A stretch of 64,000 bases of DNA from Larkinella sp. C7 (GTDB lineage: Bacteria > Bacteroidota > Bacteroidia > Cytophagales > Spirosomataceae), in contig NZ_VBSL01000004.1 of the NCBI RefSeq assembly GCF_006149005.1, positions 124,001 through 188,000 on the forward strand. The letters run 5' to 3'. The notes beneath the pieces were generated by a model. The model was given only the letters and a program-made list of their open reading frames with translations, was not told the DNA's origin and made no database searches. The translations under genes were made by a program, and so were the position numbers. Shown here piece by piece: positions 27,276 to 36,176 of the stretch (within the stretch, counting starts at the first letter, position 1; each line of letters starts with the position of its first letter).

Positions 27276-28238
27276 TTACAACTCCTGTACCGCTTTCGTC
27301 AGGCGGGGCAGTACCTCGAACACATCGCCGACGATGCCATAGTCCGCCGATTTGAAAAACGGTGCTTCAGGGTCTTTGTTGATAACTACAATGACCTTCG
27401 ATGAGTTCACACCGGCCAAATGCTGAATGGCACCGGAAATCCCGCAGGCCATGTAGAGATTCGGGCTGATTTTGATCCCGGTTTGTCCGACGTGCTCGTG
27501 GTGGGGCCGCCAGTCCAGGTCCGAAACCGGTTTTGAACAGGCCGTGGCCGCGTGCAGCGCCTTCGCCAGATCTTCGACGATTCCCCAGTTTTCCGGGCCT
27601 TTCAGTCCACGACCCGCCGAAACAACCAGATCCGCTTCGGGCAGGAGAATGTCGCCGGAAGCTTTTTCAACGTTGGTCACTTTAACAGCAAAATCAGTGT
27701 CATTCAAAGCCGGTTTGAATGCTTCAACCGTCGCGGTGGCTTCGGTTTCTTCCGGCGTAATGGTATTTTTCTTGATTGCCAGAATTTTTTTCTCCGCCGT
27801 CAATTCCGTGAAGGCAAACGCTTTTCCGGTGAAAATGCTGCGCTTCACCCGAAAACCGCTGCTCACATCCGGCAACTCGATCACGTTGGCTGCCAGGCCG
27901 GCTTTCAGTTTTCCGGCCAGCCGGGCCGCCATCGAATCGGCCAGGGATGATTTGGCCAGCACAATCACGTCGGCTCCTTCCTGATTGGCCGCTTCGGCCA
28001 CCACACTGGCGTAGGCCATCGCGTTGCCTTCGTTCAGTTGGGCATCGCTGGCGTGCAGCACTTTGGTCGCACCAAACCGACCGGCTTTCGCCAGTTCGTC
28101 GGCCTTGCCTTCGCCCAGGACAATGGCGGTGGCGGATGTGCCGGTAAGGGCGGCTACTTTTGAACCGTAGTATATAGCTTCGAGCGATGATTTCTTCAAC
28201 GCACCTTCGTCGAGTTCTGCAAAAATTAAGACTGACAT
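27276..28238 (-). CDS. etfA: Electron transfer flavoprotein subunit alpha
   Basis: The 320-aa protein has the ETF N-terminal domain (MSVLIFAELDEGALKKSSLEA) and the C-terminal FAD-binding domain with GRGLKGPENWGIVEDLAKAL, VGQTGIKISPNLYMACGISGAIQHLAG and INKDPEAPFFKSADYGIVGD. It carries electrons from acyl-CoA dehydrogenases to the quinone pool via ETF-QO. It is paired with etfB upstream on the same strand, with a palindromic repeat between them. Confidence 0.95.
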   Translation of the reverse strand: MSVLIFAELDEGALKKSSLEAIYYGSKVAALTGTSATAIVLGEGKADELAKAGRFGATKVLHASDAQLNEGNAMAYASVVAEAANQEGADVIVLAKSSLADSMAARLAGKLKAGLAANVIELPDVSSGFRVKRSIFTGKAFAFTELTAEKKILAIKKNTITPEETEATATVEAFKPALNDTDFAVKVTNVEKASGDILLPEADLVVSAGRGLKGPENWGIVEDLAKALHAATACSKPVSDLDWRPHHEHVGQTGIKISPNLYMACGISGAIQHLAGVNSSKVIVVINKDPEAPFFKSADYGIVGDVFEVLPRLTKAVQEL

Positions 28239-28273
28239 TTTAGTATGGCTTTAAAGGTTGGGAATCGGTTAGT

Positions 28274-28369
28274 ACACAGGGTGATCAGGGGACATCAGAG
28301 GTTATCAGAGAGTAAAACCTGATTGACCGCCGGGCGGCCCCGTCTGATTTTCTCTGATTAACCCTGTGT
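28274..28369. repeat. Spacer palindrome carrying the GC-rich core shared with 4076-4096
   Basis: Outer arms ACACAGGGT (28274-28282) and ACCCTGTGT (28361-28369) enclose the 21-bp core at 28326-28346. That core is the exact reverse complement of the one at 4076-4096. The flanks of the two copies differ. It lies between etfB and etfA. Confidence 0.8.
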
Positions 28370-28381
28370 AATAACTCTCAT

Positions 28382-29119
28382 TTATATCACTTTCGCTTCG
28401 GTTCGCAACAACTTGATCAGCGTTTCGGCTTCCGAAGCGGGGATCATTTTGCAGGCACCGCGGGCGGGCGGGAGTTCGTAGTTGGCAATGTGGGTGAGGG
28501 TATCTTTACCCGTGGGTTCCACCACCTTCAGCGGTTTGGTCCGGGCGCTCATGATGCCGCGCATGTTCGGAATTTTCCATTCGGCAATTGGTTCCTGACA
28601 GCCCAGTACCAGCGGCAGACCGGCTTCCAGTTCCTCGTGACCGCCTTCGATTTCCCGCGTGATTTTCGCCGTTGAACCGTCGATGGCCAACTTCATAACC
28701 GGCGAGATGGACGGAAGCCCCAGCATTTCGCCCACAATGCCGTGGACCTGACCGCCGTTGTAGTCGATGGATTCACGGCCCATCAGAATCAGGTCATAGC
28801 TGTTTTCTTTGGCAATCGCGGCAATTTGCTCGGCCACGAAATAGGCGTCGGTAGGCTCGGCGTTGACTCGGATGGCATCGTCGGCCCCAATGGCGAGACA
28901 CTTCCGAATCACCGGATCGGCGTCGGATTCACCCACGTTCAAAACCGTGACGGTGCCGCCCAGTTGCTCTTTCAACTCGACGGCCCGCGAAAGGGCGTAA
29001 TCGTCGTAAGGGCCGGTAATAAACTGCACACCGGCTTTATTCAGTTTGGTATTGTTATCCGTGAGGGTAATTTTGGTGATCGTGTCCGGAACACTGGTGA
29101 CACACACTAAAATCTTCAT
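28382..29119 (-). CDS. etfB: Electron transfer flavoprotein subunit beta
   Basis: The 245-aa protein starts MKILVCVTSVPDT. AMP/adenine-binding and conserved ETF-beta motifs include NKAGVQFITGPYDDYALSRA, GRESIDYNGGQVHG and ALSRAVELKE. ATG 29119 is chosen; an upstream in-frame start adds 10 unrelated residues. It dimerises with EtfA. A TATTTTTG -7 box on the minus strand (29154-29147) provides the promoter for the etfBA operon. Confidence 0.95.
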   Translation of the reverse strand: MKILVCVTSVPDTITKITLTDNNTKLNKAGVQFITGPYDDYALSRAVELKEQLGGTVTVLNVGESDADPVIRKCLAIGADDAIRVNAEPTDAYFVAEQIAAIAKENSYDLILMGRESIDYNGGQVHGIVGEMLGLPSISPVMKLAIDGSTAKITREIEGGHEELEAGLPLVLGCQEPIAEWKIPNMRGIMSARTKPLKVVEPTGKDTLTHIANYELPPARGACKMIPASEAETLIKLLRTEAKVI

Positions 29120-29146
29120 GTTGCTGTGGTTTAGAGGTGATGGCGG

Positions 29147-29189
29147 CAAAAATACAAACTTGTCTCCAATAAAACGTATGCGTGCATAC
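29147..29189 (-). promoter_or_regulatory. etfBA promoter and candidate operator palindrome
   Basis: On the minus strand TATTTTTG (29154-29147) matches the TAnnTTTG box, with a T-rich -33 region about 20 bp upstream. A perfect 14-bp palindrome GTATGCGTGCATAC lies at 29176-29189, just upstream of the -33 region in the divergent spacer shared with the TPR gene. The bound regulator is unknown. Confidence 0.5.
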
Positions 29190-29274
29190 TAATATTTGGT
29201 AATGGGCTATTCGGGTTTAGTATACCGTTTGTAGACCCTTTGTTCGTATTACGCCGATTAACCGCAAACTGTAA

Positions 29275-29613
29275 ATGAAAGAAAAAATGAATGACAATCG
29301 AATTCAACTGTTGCTTCGCTACATAGAAGAACAACCCGAAGATCCTTTCAATGTTTACGCCCTGGCAATGGAGTACCGTGACGAGCAGCCCGACCAGGCG
29401 CTGCTGTATCTCAAACAGTTGCTAGCGGAACATCCGACCTACCTGGCGACTTATTACCACGCGGCTGCACTTCTGGCGGAACAGGGGGATCGTTCGGGGG
29501 CTGAAGGAATTTATGAGCGGGGTATTGAACTCGCCAAAGCGCAAAAAAATGAGAAGGCTGTTCAGGAATTGAGCCGGGCTTACCGGGCGTTTCAGGATGA
29601 TGACGATTACTGA
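29275..29613 (+). CDS. Small tetratricopeptide-repeat protein
   Basis: The 112-aa protein has two to three TPR helices pairs (DPFNVYALAMEYRDE, QALLYLKQLLAEHPTYLATYYHAAALLAEQ, EGIYERGIELAKAQ). There is no signal peptide. ATG 29275 is taken; an internal ATG at 29287 is also possible. It is likely a cytoplasmic protein-interaction module. Divergent from etfB. Confidence 0.8.
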   Translation: MKEKMNDNRIQLLLRYIEEQPEDPFNVYALAMEYRDEQPDQALLYLKQLLAEHPTYLATYYHAAALLAEQGDRSGAEGIYERGIELAKAQKNEKAVQELSRAYRAFQDDDDY

Positions 29614-29633
29614 CGATGCGTTGACCATTTGAT

Positions 29634-29641
29634 TATCTTTG
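29634..29641 (+). promoter_or_regulatory. -7 promoter box for the phosphorylase-like gene
   Basis: TATCTTTG fits the Bacteroidota TAnnTTTG element. A start site near 29648 would place the palindrome at 29662-29745 in the 5' leader of the phosphorylase-like gene at 29759. Confidence 0.5.
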
Positions 29642-29661
29642 TACAGAAAACGATTTTAATG

Positions 29662-29745
29662 GAATGGGAACACGGATTGAACGGATCAAAACGGTTTAAC
29701 ACAGATTAAAAACCGTTTTGATCCGTTCAATCCGTGTTCCCATTC
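29662..29745. repeat. Perfect 36-bp inverted repeat (GGATTGAACGGAT family) in a 5' leader
   Basis: Arms at 29662-29697 and 29710-29745 are fully complementary over 36 bp and separated by a 12-nt loop. The word order GGGAACACGG, ATTGAACGGATCAA and ACACAGATT matches the palindrome at 4953-5046. The hairpin ends 13 bp before the ATG of the phosphorylase-like gene. Confidence 0.9.
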
Positions 29746-29758
29746 AAATGCTAACCGA

Positions 29759-31417
29759 ATGACCAAATCAAACTTGCCCCAGGCGTTTCGCCACCCTTAC
29801 GAATTTGATCCCCAATTCAAGAAATCCGTTGCGTATTTTTCAATGGAATTTGCCATCGACCAGGCTTTAAAGACCTATTCCGGTGGTTTGGGTTTTCTGG
29901 CCGGATCGCACATGCGGAGTGCCTATGAACTGAAGCAGAATGTGATCGGTATCGGCATGCTCTGGAAATATGGGTATTACGACCAGACCCGCAAAACCGA
30001 CAACGCGATGGATGTGCTGTTCCGGGAAAAAATCTACAGTTTTCTGGAAGATACCGACATCAAATTCACCATCGACGTCCACCATACGCCGGTTTGGGTC
30101 AAGGCCTATTACCTCAATCCCAAACACTTCAACACGGTTCCGATGTTTTTTCTGACCACGGACATTGAAGGCAACGACTGGATGGCCCGCTCCATTACGC
30201 ACCGTTTATACGACAGCATTACGTCGGCTAAAATTGCGCAGTGTATGGTGCTGGGCCTGGGCGGGGCGAAATTGCTGGATGAGTTGACGTACGAACCGGA
30301 CGTGTATCACCTCAACGAAGCCCACGCGGTGTCGGCGGCTTTTCACCTGTACCAGAAATACGGTAGCGCAGACGAAGTGCGCAAACGGATGGTTTTTACA
30401 ACCCACACCCCCGAAGAAGCCGGCAACGAGAAGCACGACATCAACCAGTTGAATGTCATGAGTTTCTTTGGAAAAGTACCGCTCGAAACCGTGCGGGAAA
30501 TCACCGGTATCGAAGACAATGTGTTCAATCACTCGCTGGCAGCTTTGCGACTAAGCCGGAAGGCCAACGCGGTTTCCAAACTGCACGGTGAGGTGTCGCG
30601 GCACCTGTGGGGTTCATACAGCGGCATTCCCGAAATAACGCACGTGACCAATGCCCAGAACCAACGGTATTGGGCTGACGCAGAACTGGAACAGGCCCGA
30701 AAAAAGAGCGATGGAAAAGCCATAGCGGAACGGAAGAAAAGCCTGAAAGCAACCCTTTTCAAAACGGTGGCTGATCAGTGCGGCAAATTGTTCGACCCGG
30801 AGGTGCTGACGATTGTCTGGGCCAGACGGTTTGCGGGCTACAAACGCCCGGATCTGCTGGTGCAGGACGACGAACGGTTTCACCACCTGATGAATCATCC
30901 CAACTATCCCATTCAGTTCATCTGGGCCGGAAAACCGTACCCGACCGACGAAAGTGCCACGCACATCTTCAATTCGCTGGTGTACCGGAGTCACCTCCAC
31001 AAAAACATGGCGGTTTTGACGGGCTACGAACTGGCGTTATCGAAGCAGCTGAAAGACGGTGCTGATCTGTGGCTGAACACGCCCGTGGTGACCCGCGAAG
31101 CTTCCGGCACCAGCGGTATGACGGCAGCCATGAATGCCGGAATCAATTTTTCCACCTTCGACGGCTGGATATGCGAGTTTGCCGAGCATCAGAAAAATGC
31201 GTTCATCGTGCCGGTGGCCCAACCCGGTTTGTCGCCCGAAGAACGGGATGCGCACGACCGGAACCACTTCTTCGATCAACTGGAACACGAAATCATGCCG
31301 CTCTACTACGAAAAACCGGCTGACTGGCATCGCCTGACGCTGCAAAGCATGAACGACGTCAACGCGTTTTTCAACTCGAACCGCATGGCGACGGAGTATT
31401 ATCAGAAAGTGTATTGA
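29759..31417 (+). CDS. Alpha-glucan phosphorylase-like protein (GT35 family, short type)
   Basis: The 552-aa protein matches the short alpha-glucan phosphorylase group: VAYFSMEFAIDQALKTYSGGLG at 24-45, YHLNEAHA, FTTHTPEEAG, VWARRFAGYKRPDLL and EASGTSGMTAAMNAG near 447-461. Known members phosphorolyse alpha-1,4-glucans to glucose 1-phosphate using PLP. The residue aligned with the PLP Schiff-base lysine (EASGT..MK) is Thr455 here (codon ACG, 31121-31123), so classic PLP chemistry is doubtful. The long hairpin lies just upstream. Confidence 0.88.
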   Translation: MTKSNLPQAFRHPYEFDPQFKKSVAYFSMEFAIDQALKTYSGGLGFLAGSHMRSAYELKQNVIGIGMLWKYGYYDQTRKTDNAMDVLFREKIYSFLEDTDIKFTIDVHHTPVWVKAYYLNPKHFNTVPMFFLTTDIEGNDWMARSITHRLYDSITSAKIAQCMVLGLGGAKLLDELTYEPDVYHLNEAHAVSAAFHLYQKYGSADEVRKRMVFTTHTPEEAGNEKHDINQLNVMSFFGKVPLETVREITGIEDNVFNHSLAALRLSRKANAVSKLHGEVSRHLWGSYSGIPEITHVTNAQNQRYWADAELEQARKKSDGKAIAERKKSLKATLFKTVADQCGKLFDPEVLTIVWARRFAGYKRPDLLVQDDERFHHLMNHPNYPIQFIWAGKPYPTDESATHIFNSLVYRSHLHKNMAVLTGYELALSKQLKDGADLWLNTPVVTREASGTSGMTAAMNAGINFSTFDGWICEFAEHQKNAFIVPVAQPGLSPEERDAHDRNHFFDQLEHEIMPLYYEKPADWHRLTLQSMNDVNAFFNSNRMATEYYQKVY

Positions 31418-31445
31418 TGCGCTGTGAGTATTGACGGGCTTGCAA

Positions 31446-32171
31446 TCAGGCAATGGGCCAGGTTGACTGCCCTTCGTGGTAGACATTCGTCAAACCGCCC
31501 AGCCGGGCGCGTCCCTGCCAGTCGTAGTCCAGTTGGTCGAGGCCCAGCATGGCAATGTCTTCCAGGGTGACGATCCGTTTGTCCGGTTTGAGGGTGCCGC
31601 CAAACTCACCGGGCCGGGCTGAGGGGTTCCACTGGTACTGCGGATCGACCAGCGTCCCGCGCGGATACATGATGCCCGGTTGGCCTTTCCCGATCAGGTT
31701 GAGGTCGAGCGGGTGGCCGTCGGGCGTTCCCGGAACCAGCCCCCAGCCGTGGCCGACTTCGTGGGCTTCGGTGGTCGAACCGTCGAAACCGACATTGTCG
31801 AGCCGGAAAAAACCGGTGTTGCTGTTGCGGCCATCCATGTAGGAAATACCGCCCAGCGGGTTGTCGGTTTCGGTTTCGATCCGGAAAAACAGCTTTTTAT
31901 AGTCGCGGTTTTTGTGCAGCAGCGGTCGCGGGTCTTCGCTGTAAAAACCGCTCACCTGAAACCGGATGAGGTAATCCGTATCATCCAGCGACAGAATGAT
32001 TTCGGGGCGATCCCAAACCCGCCCGACGTTGTAGGCAATCCGCTGGGCGAGATCGTCCGAAGCAACCGACCCGTAGAGATACAGTTCTGCGAAAACCGTC
32101 AGGGTCTGTTCGGATTCGTTTTTATAAACATTATAGTTTCCCAGTATCTGGGGGAGCAACAGCGTTGGCAT
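31446..32171 (-). CDS. Putative zinc metallopeptidase (metzincin-like)
   Basis: The 241-aa protein has no signal peptide. HEVGHGWG at 137-144 is a zinc-binding HExxH, followed by a His at 153 (PDGH), one loop longer than the usual HExxHxxGxxH spacing. GIMYPRG at 166-172 looks like a metzincin Met-turn. The rest matches no family I know. It ends 28 bp from the convergent phosphorylase-like gene. It may be an effector or self-processing protease. Confidence 0.6.
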   Translation of the reverse strand: MPTLLLPQILGNYNVYKNESEQTLTVFAELYLYGSVASDDLAQRIAYNVGRVWDRPEIILSLDDTDYLIRFQVSGFYSEDPRPLLHKNRDYKKLFFRIETETDNPLGGISYMDGRNSNTGFFRLDNVGFDGSTTEAHEVGHGWGLVPGTPDGHPLDLNLIGKGQPGIMYPRGTLVDPQYQWNPSARPGEFGGTLKPDKRIVTLEDIAMLGLDQLDYDWQGRARLGGLTNVYHEGQSTWPIA

Positions 32172-32269
32172 TTTCCTGCGACAGAGAGATACACACTTGA
32201 ACCTGATCTACTAACGATGGTGGGGCAGCTATGGTGTTACAGTCTGCGTTTTACCCAAAAAAACGCATC

Positions 32270-33085
32270 TTAAAGTCGGGCCACCAATTCTTTCATCAAG
32301 GCCGTCAGGCGGGGTTCGGCCACGGCGGCAGCGGCCAGAATTTTCGGCAGGCTGGCTTTTTCGAGCATTTCGGGAATGCACAAATCCGTGATGACCGAGC
32401 AGGCAAACACCTTCAAACCCATCTGGTGCGCAACAATTACCTCCGGGACGGTCGACATGCCAACGGCATCGGCACCGAGTTGGCGAAGCAGCCGGTATTC
32501 GGCTTTGGTTTCCAGTTGGGGGCCGGTCACCCCAGCATACACGCCTTTCTGAATCGGAAATCCCAGTTTTTTCGCAATCGACCGGGCCAGCCAGACCATA
32601 TCCTTACCATAGGGTTCGCTCATGTCGGGAAACCGGTCGCCAAACTGGGGCGAATTCTGACCCCGCAGCGGACTTTCGGGTAAAAACAGGCTGATGTGGT
32701 CTTCGATGATCATCAGATCACTGACGTCGAAAGCAGGGTTTAGTCCACCGCTGGCGTTGGAAATGAGCAGGGTTTCGATGCCCAGCCACTTCATCACCCG
32801 CACCGGAAACGTCACCTGTTGCATCGAATAGCCCTCGTAATAGTGAAACCGTCCCTGCATCACCACGACCGGTTTTTCTGACAACGTGCCGAAAATCAAC
32901 TGGCCGGAATGCGATTCGACGGTGGAGAGCGGAAACCCCGGAATGGAGGCATACGGGATGGCCACGTCGATTTCTACTTCGTTGGCGAGGGCTCCCAAAC
33001 CGGTGCCGAGAATGATGCCAATGGCTGGTTGCGTGGGATGGAAAGACCGGATGAGGTCGACGGCTTTCAGAACAGACTCAATCAT
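32270..33085 (-). CDS. Purine nucleoside phosphorylase (trimeric PNP type)
   Basis: The 271-aa enzyme has [12 protein letters not shown] (phosphate loop), [72 protein letters not shown] and [16 protein letters not shown]. These mark the trimeric PNP/MTAP family acting on guanosine and inosine. It gives purine base plus ribose 1-phosphate in salvage. Its start is 39 bp from the end of the downstream-strand flavoprotein gene on the same strand. Confidence 0.94.
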   Translation of the reverse strand: MIESVLKAVDLIRSFHPTQPAIGIILGTGLGALANEVEIDVAIPYASIPGFPLSTVESHSGQLIFGTLSEKPVVVMQGRFHYYEGYSMQQVTFPVRVMKWLGIETLLISNASGGLNPAFDVSDLMIIEDHISLFLPESPLRGQNSPQFGDRFPDMSEPYGKDMVWLARSIAKKLGFPIQKGVYAGVTGPQLETKAEYRLLRQLGADAVGMSTVPEVIVAHQMGLKVFACSVITDLCIPEMLEKASLPKILAAAAVAEPRLTALMKELVARL

Positions 33086-33123
33086 AGGAGGTTAGGATTT
33101 GAATGATCAGTAAAATGGAGGGT

Positions 33124-34359
33124 TTACAATCCAATGTTTTTTCCCACGACATACCCCGTGGTCCAGGCATTCTGGAAATTAAAACCGCCCGTAATCCCGT
33201 CGACATTCAGGACTTCGCCCGCAAAGAACAAGCCCGGCTGTGTCCGGCTTTCGAGCGTTTCGGGCTTGACGTTGTCGGTGGGAATCCCGCCACAGGTCAC
33301 AAATTCTTCTTTGAACGTACTTTTTCCGGAAACCGTATGGGTGTTGTTGGTCAGCAGGTTGATAAGCCGGTTCTGGGCTTTGGCGGGGAGATCGGACCAC
33401 CGTTCGGTTGGCGAAATACCGGCTTCGGTGGCCAGTGCCGACCACAGGCGGGCAGGCAAGCCAAAGAGCGATTGGGTGGCTACCTGCTTTTTCGGATGTT
33501 GCTGCCGGAATGCCTGCATCTGTTCCCGAACCTGGTTTTCGTTCAGGGCACCGAGCCAGTTGATGCGGATTTCGTGGCAGTATTGCACCTCCGCCAGATC
33601 GCGGGCGGCCCAGGCCGAAAGCCGCAGCACCGCCGGACCGCTGAAACCCCAGTGCGTAATCAGCACCGGCCCGCGTTGTTCCTGCTTCGTGCCGGCAATG
33701 CGGATCACCGCGTCCGGCACGGCAACCCCCGCCAGCGCCAGCAACGGATTGTCGGGGGTGTTGAACGTAAACAGCGACGGCACCGGCGGAACGAGTGTTT
33801 CCTTTTCGGGTTCATCCTGTCCCGGAATCCAGCCGTAGGAAGCCGCCTGCGGATAACCGCCAACGGCCACCAGAATGCGGTCGGCCAGGAGGATTTCGTC
33901 GGTAAGGGTTTCGATCTGCCATTGGTCATCCGGTCGGGTGATCGTTTTGACTCCGCAACTGGTCCGAATCCGGATTTTTAACCGGGCGGCTTCCTGGAGT
34001 AAACACGAAATAATGGTTTCGGACGAATCGGTAACCGGAAACATTCGGCCGTCGGCTTCGGTTTTCAGGCGGACCCCCCGGCTCTCAAACCAGGTGACGG
34101 TGGCGGTGGCATCGAACTGTTTGAGGAGCGGCCGCAGGAAAGTCTCCCCGCGCGGGTAGTTTTTGACCAGTTTGCGGTTATCGAAACACGAGTGGGTGAC
34201 GTTGCAGCGCCCTCCGCCCGAAATCCGGACCTTGTTCAGAACGGCTTTACTTTTTTCGAGTAAGGTGATTTCGGCATCCGGAAAGGTTTCGGCGGCTGTG
34301 ATGGCACCAAAAAATCCGGCAGCACCGCCACCGATAACAACAATTTTTAAGGTTGGCAT
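33124..34359 (-). CDS. HI0933/BaiN-like NAD(P)/FAD-dependent flavoprotein
   Basis: The 411-aa protein has an N-terminal FAD Rossmann motif (IVVIGGGAAGFFGAI), then KVRISGGGRCNVTHS, which is characteristic of the HI0933 family. The C-terminus TCGGIPTDNVKPETLESR and GEVLNVDGITGGFNFQNAWTTGYVVG also fit. ATG 34359 is preferred to a TTG nine bases upstream. The reaction is uncertain for most family members. It may share a transcript with the PNP gene downstream. Confidence 0.9.
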   Translation of the reverse strand: MPTLKIVVIGGGAAGFFGAITAAETFPDAEITLLEKSKAVLNKVRISGGGRCNVTHSCFDNRKLVKNYPRGETFLRPLLKQFDATATVTWFESRGVRLKTEADGRMFPVTDSSETIISCLLQEAARLKIRIRTSCGVKTITRPDDQWQIETLTDEILLADRILVAVGGYPQAASYGWIPGQDEPEKETLVPPVPSLFTFNTPDNPLLALAGVAVPDAVIRIAGTKQEQRGPVLITHWGFSGPAVLRLSAWAARDLAEVQYCHEIRINWLGALNENQVREQMQAFRQQHPKKQVATQSLFGLPARLWSALATEAGISPTERWSDLPAKAQNRLINLLTNNTHTVSGKSTFKEEFVTCGGIPTDNVKPETLESRTQPGLFFAGEVLNVDGITGGFNFQNAWTTGYVVGKNIGL

Positions 34360-34466
34360 GCGGTTCAACTGGGAGTGGGCAAGAAAGACAAAATTAATAA
34401 CCTTTATCTTGTATTCGGTAACAATTATCGGCGGTCATCTATTGATTGTATTCGTAACTTAGCACC

Positions 34467-35534
34467 ATGTTTTTTCGTTCGTCATTTCGTGCCCGACGCT
34501 ATCACCAGCGCGGATTTCGGTTGCGTGGCAATACGCTGCTGCTGTTGTTTGTCTTTTTTCTGATTGGATTGTTTCTCCACTACGGCGGTCGGACTGAGCC
34601 CGTTGTGGCTTTCTGGAACGATGTCAAAAGTCTGGTGGGCCTCAAATCGCCCCGCCATGAATCGCAGGGTAATCCCTACAAAGCCCCCGAACCCACGCCG
34701 GAGGTGGCCACGGACAACACCGATACCGAAGCGAGTGACGACCGTTCGATGCTGGAAAAAGCGAAGTCGGAGGGGAGAACAACGCGAACCGATCCGAAAA
34801 AAAGTGAGCGAAAGAAGCTGTTTGATTTTGAAAAGGCCGTTGATTTTACGCTGCCCGCTTTCCAGCCCACCGACGCCATCATTCGGCACGACGGCTATAC
34901 GCTGCGCTACCGGGAAGAATACGAACAGGCCGATTGGGTGTCGTATCCGTTGCTGGAAGACGAGATTCTGGGAGACGCCGACCGGAAAAACGAGCAGTTT
35001 CAGCCCGATCCGCTGGTTGAAACCGGCTCGGCGCTGTCGTCGGATTACACCCGATCCGGCTACGACCGGGGTCACCTGGCCCCGGCGGGCGACTTCAAAT
35101 TCTCGAAGGAGATGATGCAGCAAACGTTTTACATGAGCAACATCAGTCCGCAGGTGCCGGATTTTAACCGGGGCATCTGGAAAAAACTGGAAGAGCAGGT
35201 GCGGGTCTGGGCATTGCGCGACAAAGGGCTGTATGTCGTTACAGGGCCGGTTTTGCGTCCCGGATTGCCGACCATCGGCAAGAAAAACCAGATCGCTGTT
35301 CCGGAATATTACTACAAAGTGATCCTGTACTGCAACAACCCCGACATCCGTATGATTGCTTTTCTGCTGAAAAACGAGGAGTCGGATCGCTCCCTGAAAC
35401 AGTTTGTGGTTACGGTCGATGAAGTGGAAAAACGAACCGGGATCGACTTCTTCCCCACGATTCCCGACAAAATGGAACAGCAACTGGAAAGCGCCCGGCC
35501 TTCCCAGCAGGTGGCAAACTGGTTTAGTTTCTAA
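34467..35534 (+). CDS. Membrane-anchored DNA/RNA non-specific endonuclease (DRGH type)
   Basis: The 355-aa protein has an N-terminal TM anchor (residues 22-39), a linker rich in Thr/Asp, then the beta-beta-alpha-metal nuclease domain. The active-site motif is DRGH at 200-203, followed by FYMSNISPQVPDFNRGIW with the Mg-binding Asn. The family cuts single- and double-stranded DNA and RNA. The topology places the nuclease outside the inner membrane. It stands alone. Confidence 0.9.
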   Translation: MFFRSSFRARRYHQRGFRLRGNTLLLLFVFFLIGLFLHYGGRTEPVVAFWNDVKSLVGLKSPRHESQGNPYKAPEPTPEVATDNTDTEASDDRSMLEKAKSEGRTTRTDPKKSERKKLFDFEKAVDFTLPAFQPTDAIIRHDGYTLRYREEYEQADWVSYPLLEDEILGDADRKNEQFQPDPLVETGSALSSDYTRSGYDRGHLAPAGDFKFSKEMMQQTFYMSNISPQVPDFNRGIWKKLEEQVRVWALRDKGLYVVTGPVLRPGLPTIGKKNQIAVPEYYYKVILYCNNPDIRMIAFLLKNEESDRSLKQFVVTVDEVEKRTGIDFFPTIPDKMEQQLESARPSQQVANWFSF

Positions 35535-35618
35535 TAGCGGTTGAGCACCCTAAAATACCATTTCAGATACTGATTCCTGCACTTTAAAGATTTCTGCGTT
35601 TCCCTGACGAAGAAAGTT

Positions 35619-35647
35619 GAATTACTTGTAACCGATTTAAGTAATTC
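35619..35647 (+). promoter_or_regulatory. Inverted repeat upstream of the AraC-type gene
   Basis: GAATTACTT (35619-35627) and AAGTAATTC (35639-35647) are perfect 9-bp arms with an 11-bp spacer, ending 20 bp before the ATG. It is a plausible operator for autoregulation or a leader hairpin. Confidence 0.45.
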
Positions 35648-35666
35648 ACCCATCCCGTTTATCGAC

Positions 35667-36158
35667 ATGTACGCAGGACCGACTCCTTTTAACTCGTTAA
35701 AAACGATTTTGAATATTGCTCTGAACGGCAACAAAGACCACGTCGAGGCCATTTGCCAACGAATGGGCATCAATCCGAACGAATTATACGATCATGTGTG
35801 TCAGGCGATGGAGTACGGAACGGGGTACCTGCAAACCCAGCCCCTCGCCGAGCAGTCCCGCGCCATCGTGCTGCGCCGGCTCGATAATCAGCAATCCGCT
35901 CAAATCGAAGATGTGGCCGACGAACTGGGGCTGTCGGTTCGGTCGCTGCAACGCCGGTTGCAGGCGGAGGACGTCACCTTCCGCGAAATTATCGACCGCG
36001 CCCGCCGGGACATTGCCCTGCGTCTGATCCGCACCAATCAGCACAATATCAACGAGATTGCCTTTGTTATGGGCTACGATGAACCGAGTTCATTTCGCCG
36101 GGCCTTCAAAAAATGGACGGGCCACAACCCGAAAGCCTACCAACTGGCGACGTATTAA
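35667..36158 (+). CDS. AraC-type helix-turn-helix regulator
   Basis: The 163-aa protein has no large sensor domain. The C-terminal half is the double HTH of AraC proteins: QIEDVADELGLSVRSLQRRL (about 78-97), then NINEIAFVMGYDEPSSFRRAFKKWTGHNPKAYQ (about 124-158). The N-terminal 70 residues are unclassified. It is followed by a palindromic repeat and the convergent esterase gene. The target is unknown. Confidence 0.88.
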   Translation: MYAGPTPFNSLKTILNIALNGNKDHVEAICQRMGINPNELYDHVCQAMEYGTGYLQTQPLAEQSRAIVLRRLDNQQSAQIEDVADELGLSVRSLQRRLQAEDVTFREIIDRARRDIALRLIRTNQHNINEIAFVMGYDEPSSFRRAFKKWTGHNPKAYQLATY

Positions 36159-36176
36159 TTTACGGTATTCGGTTTA

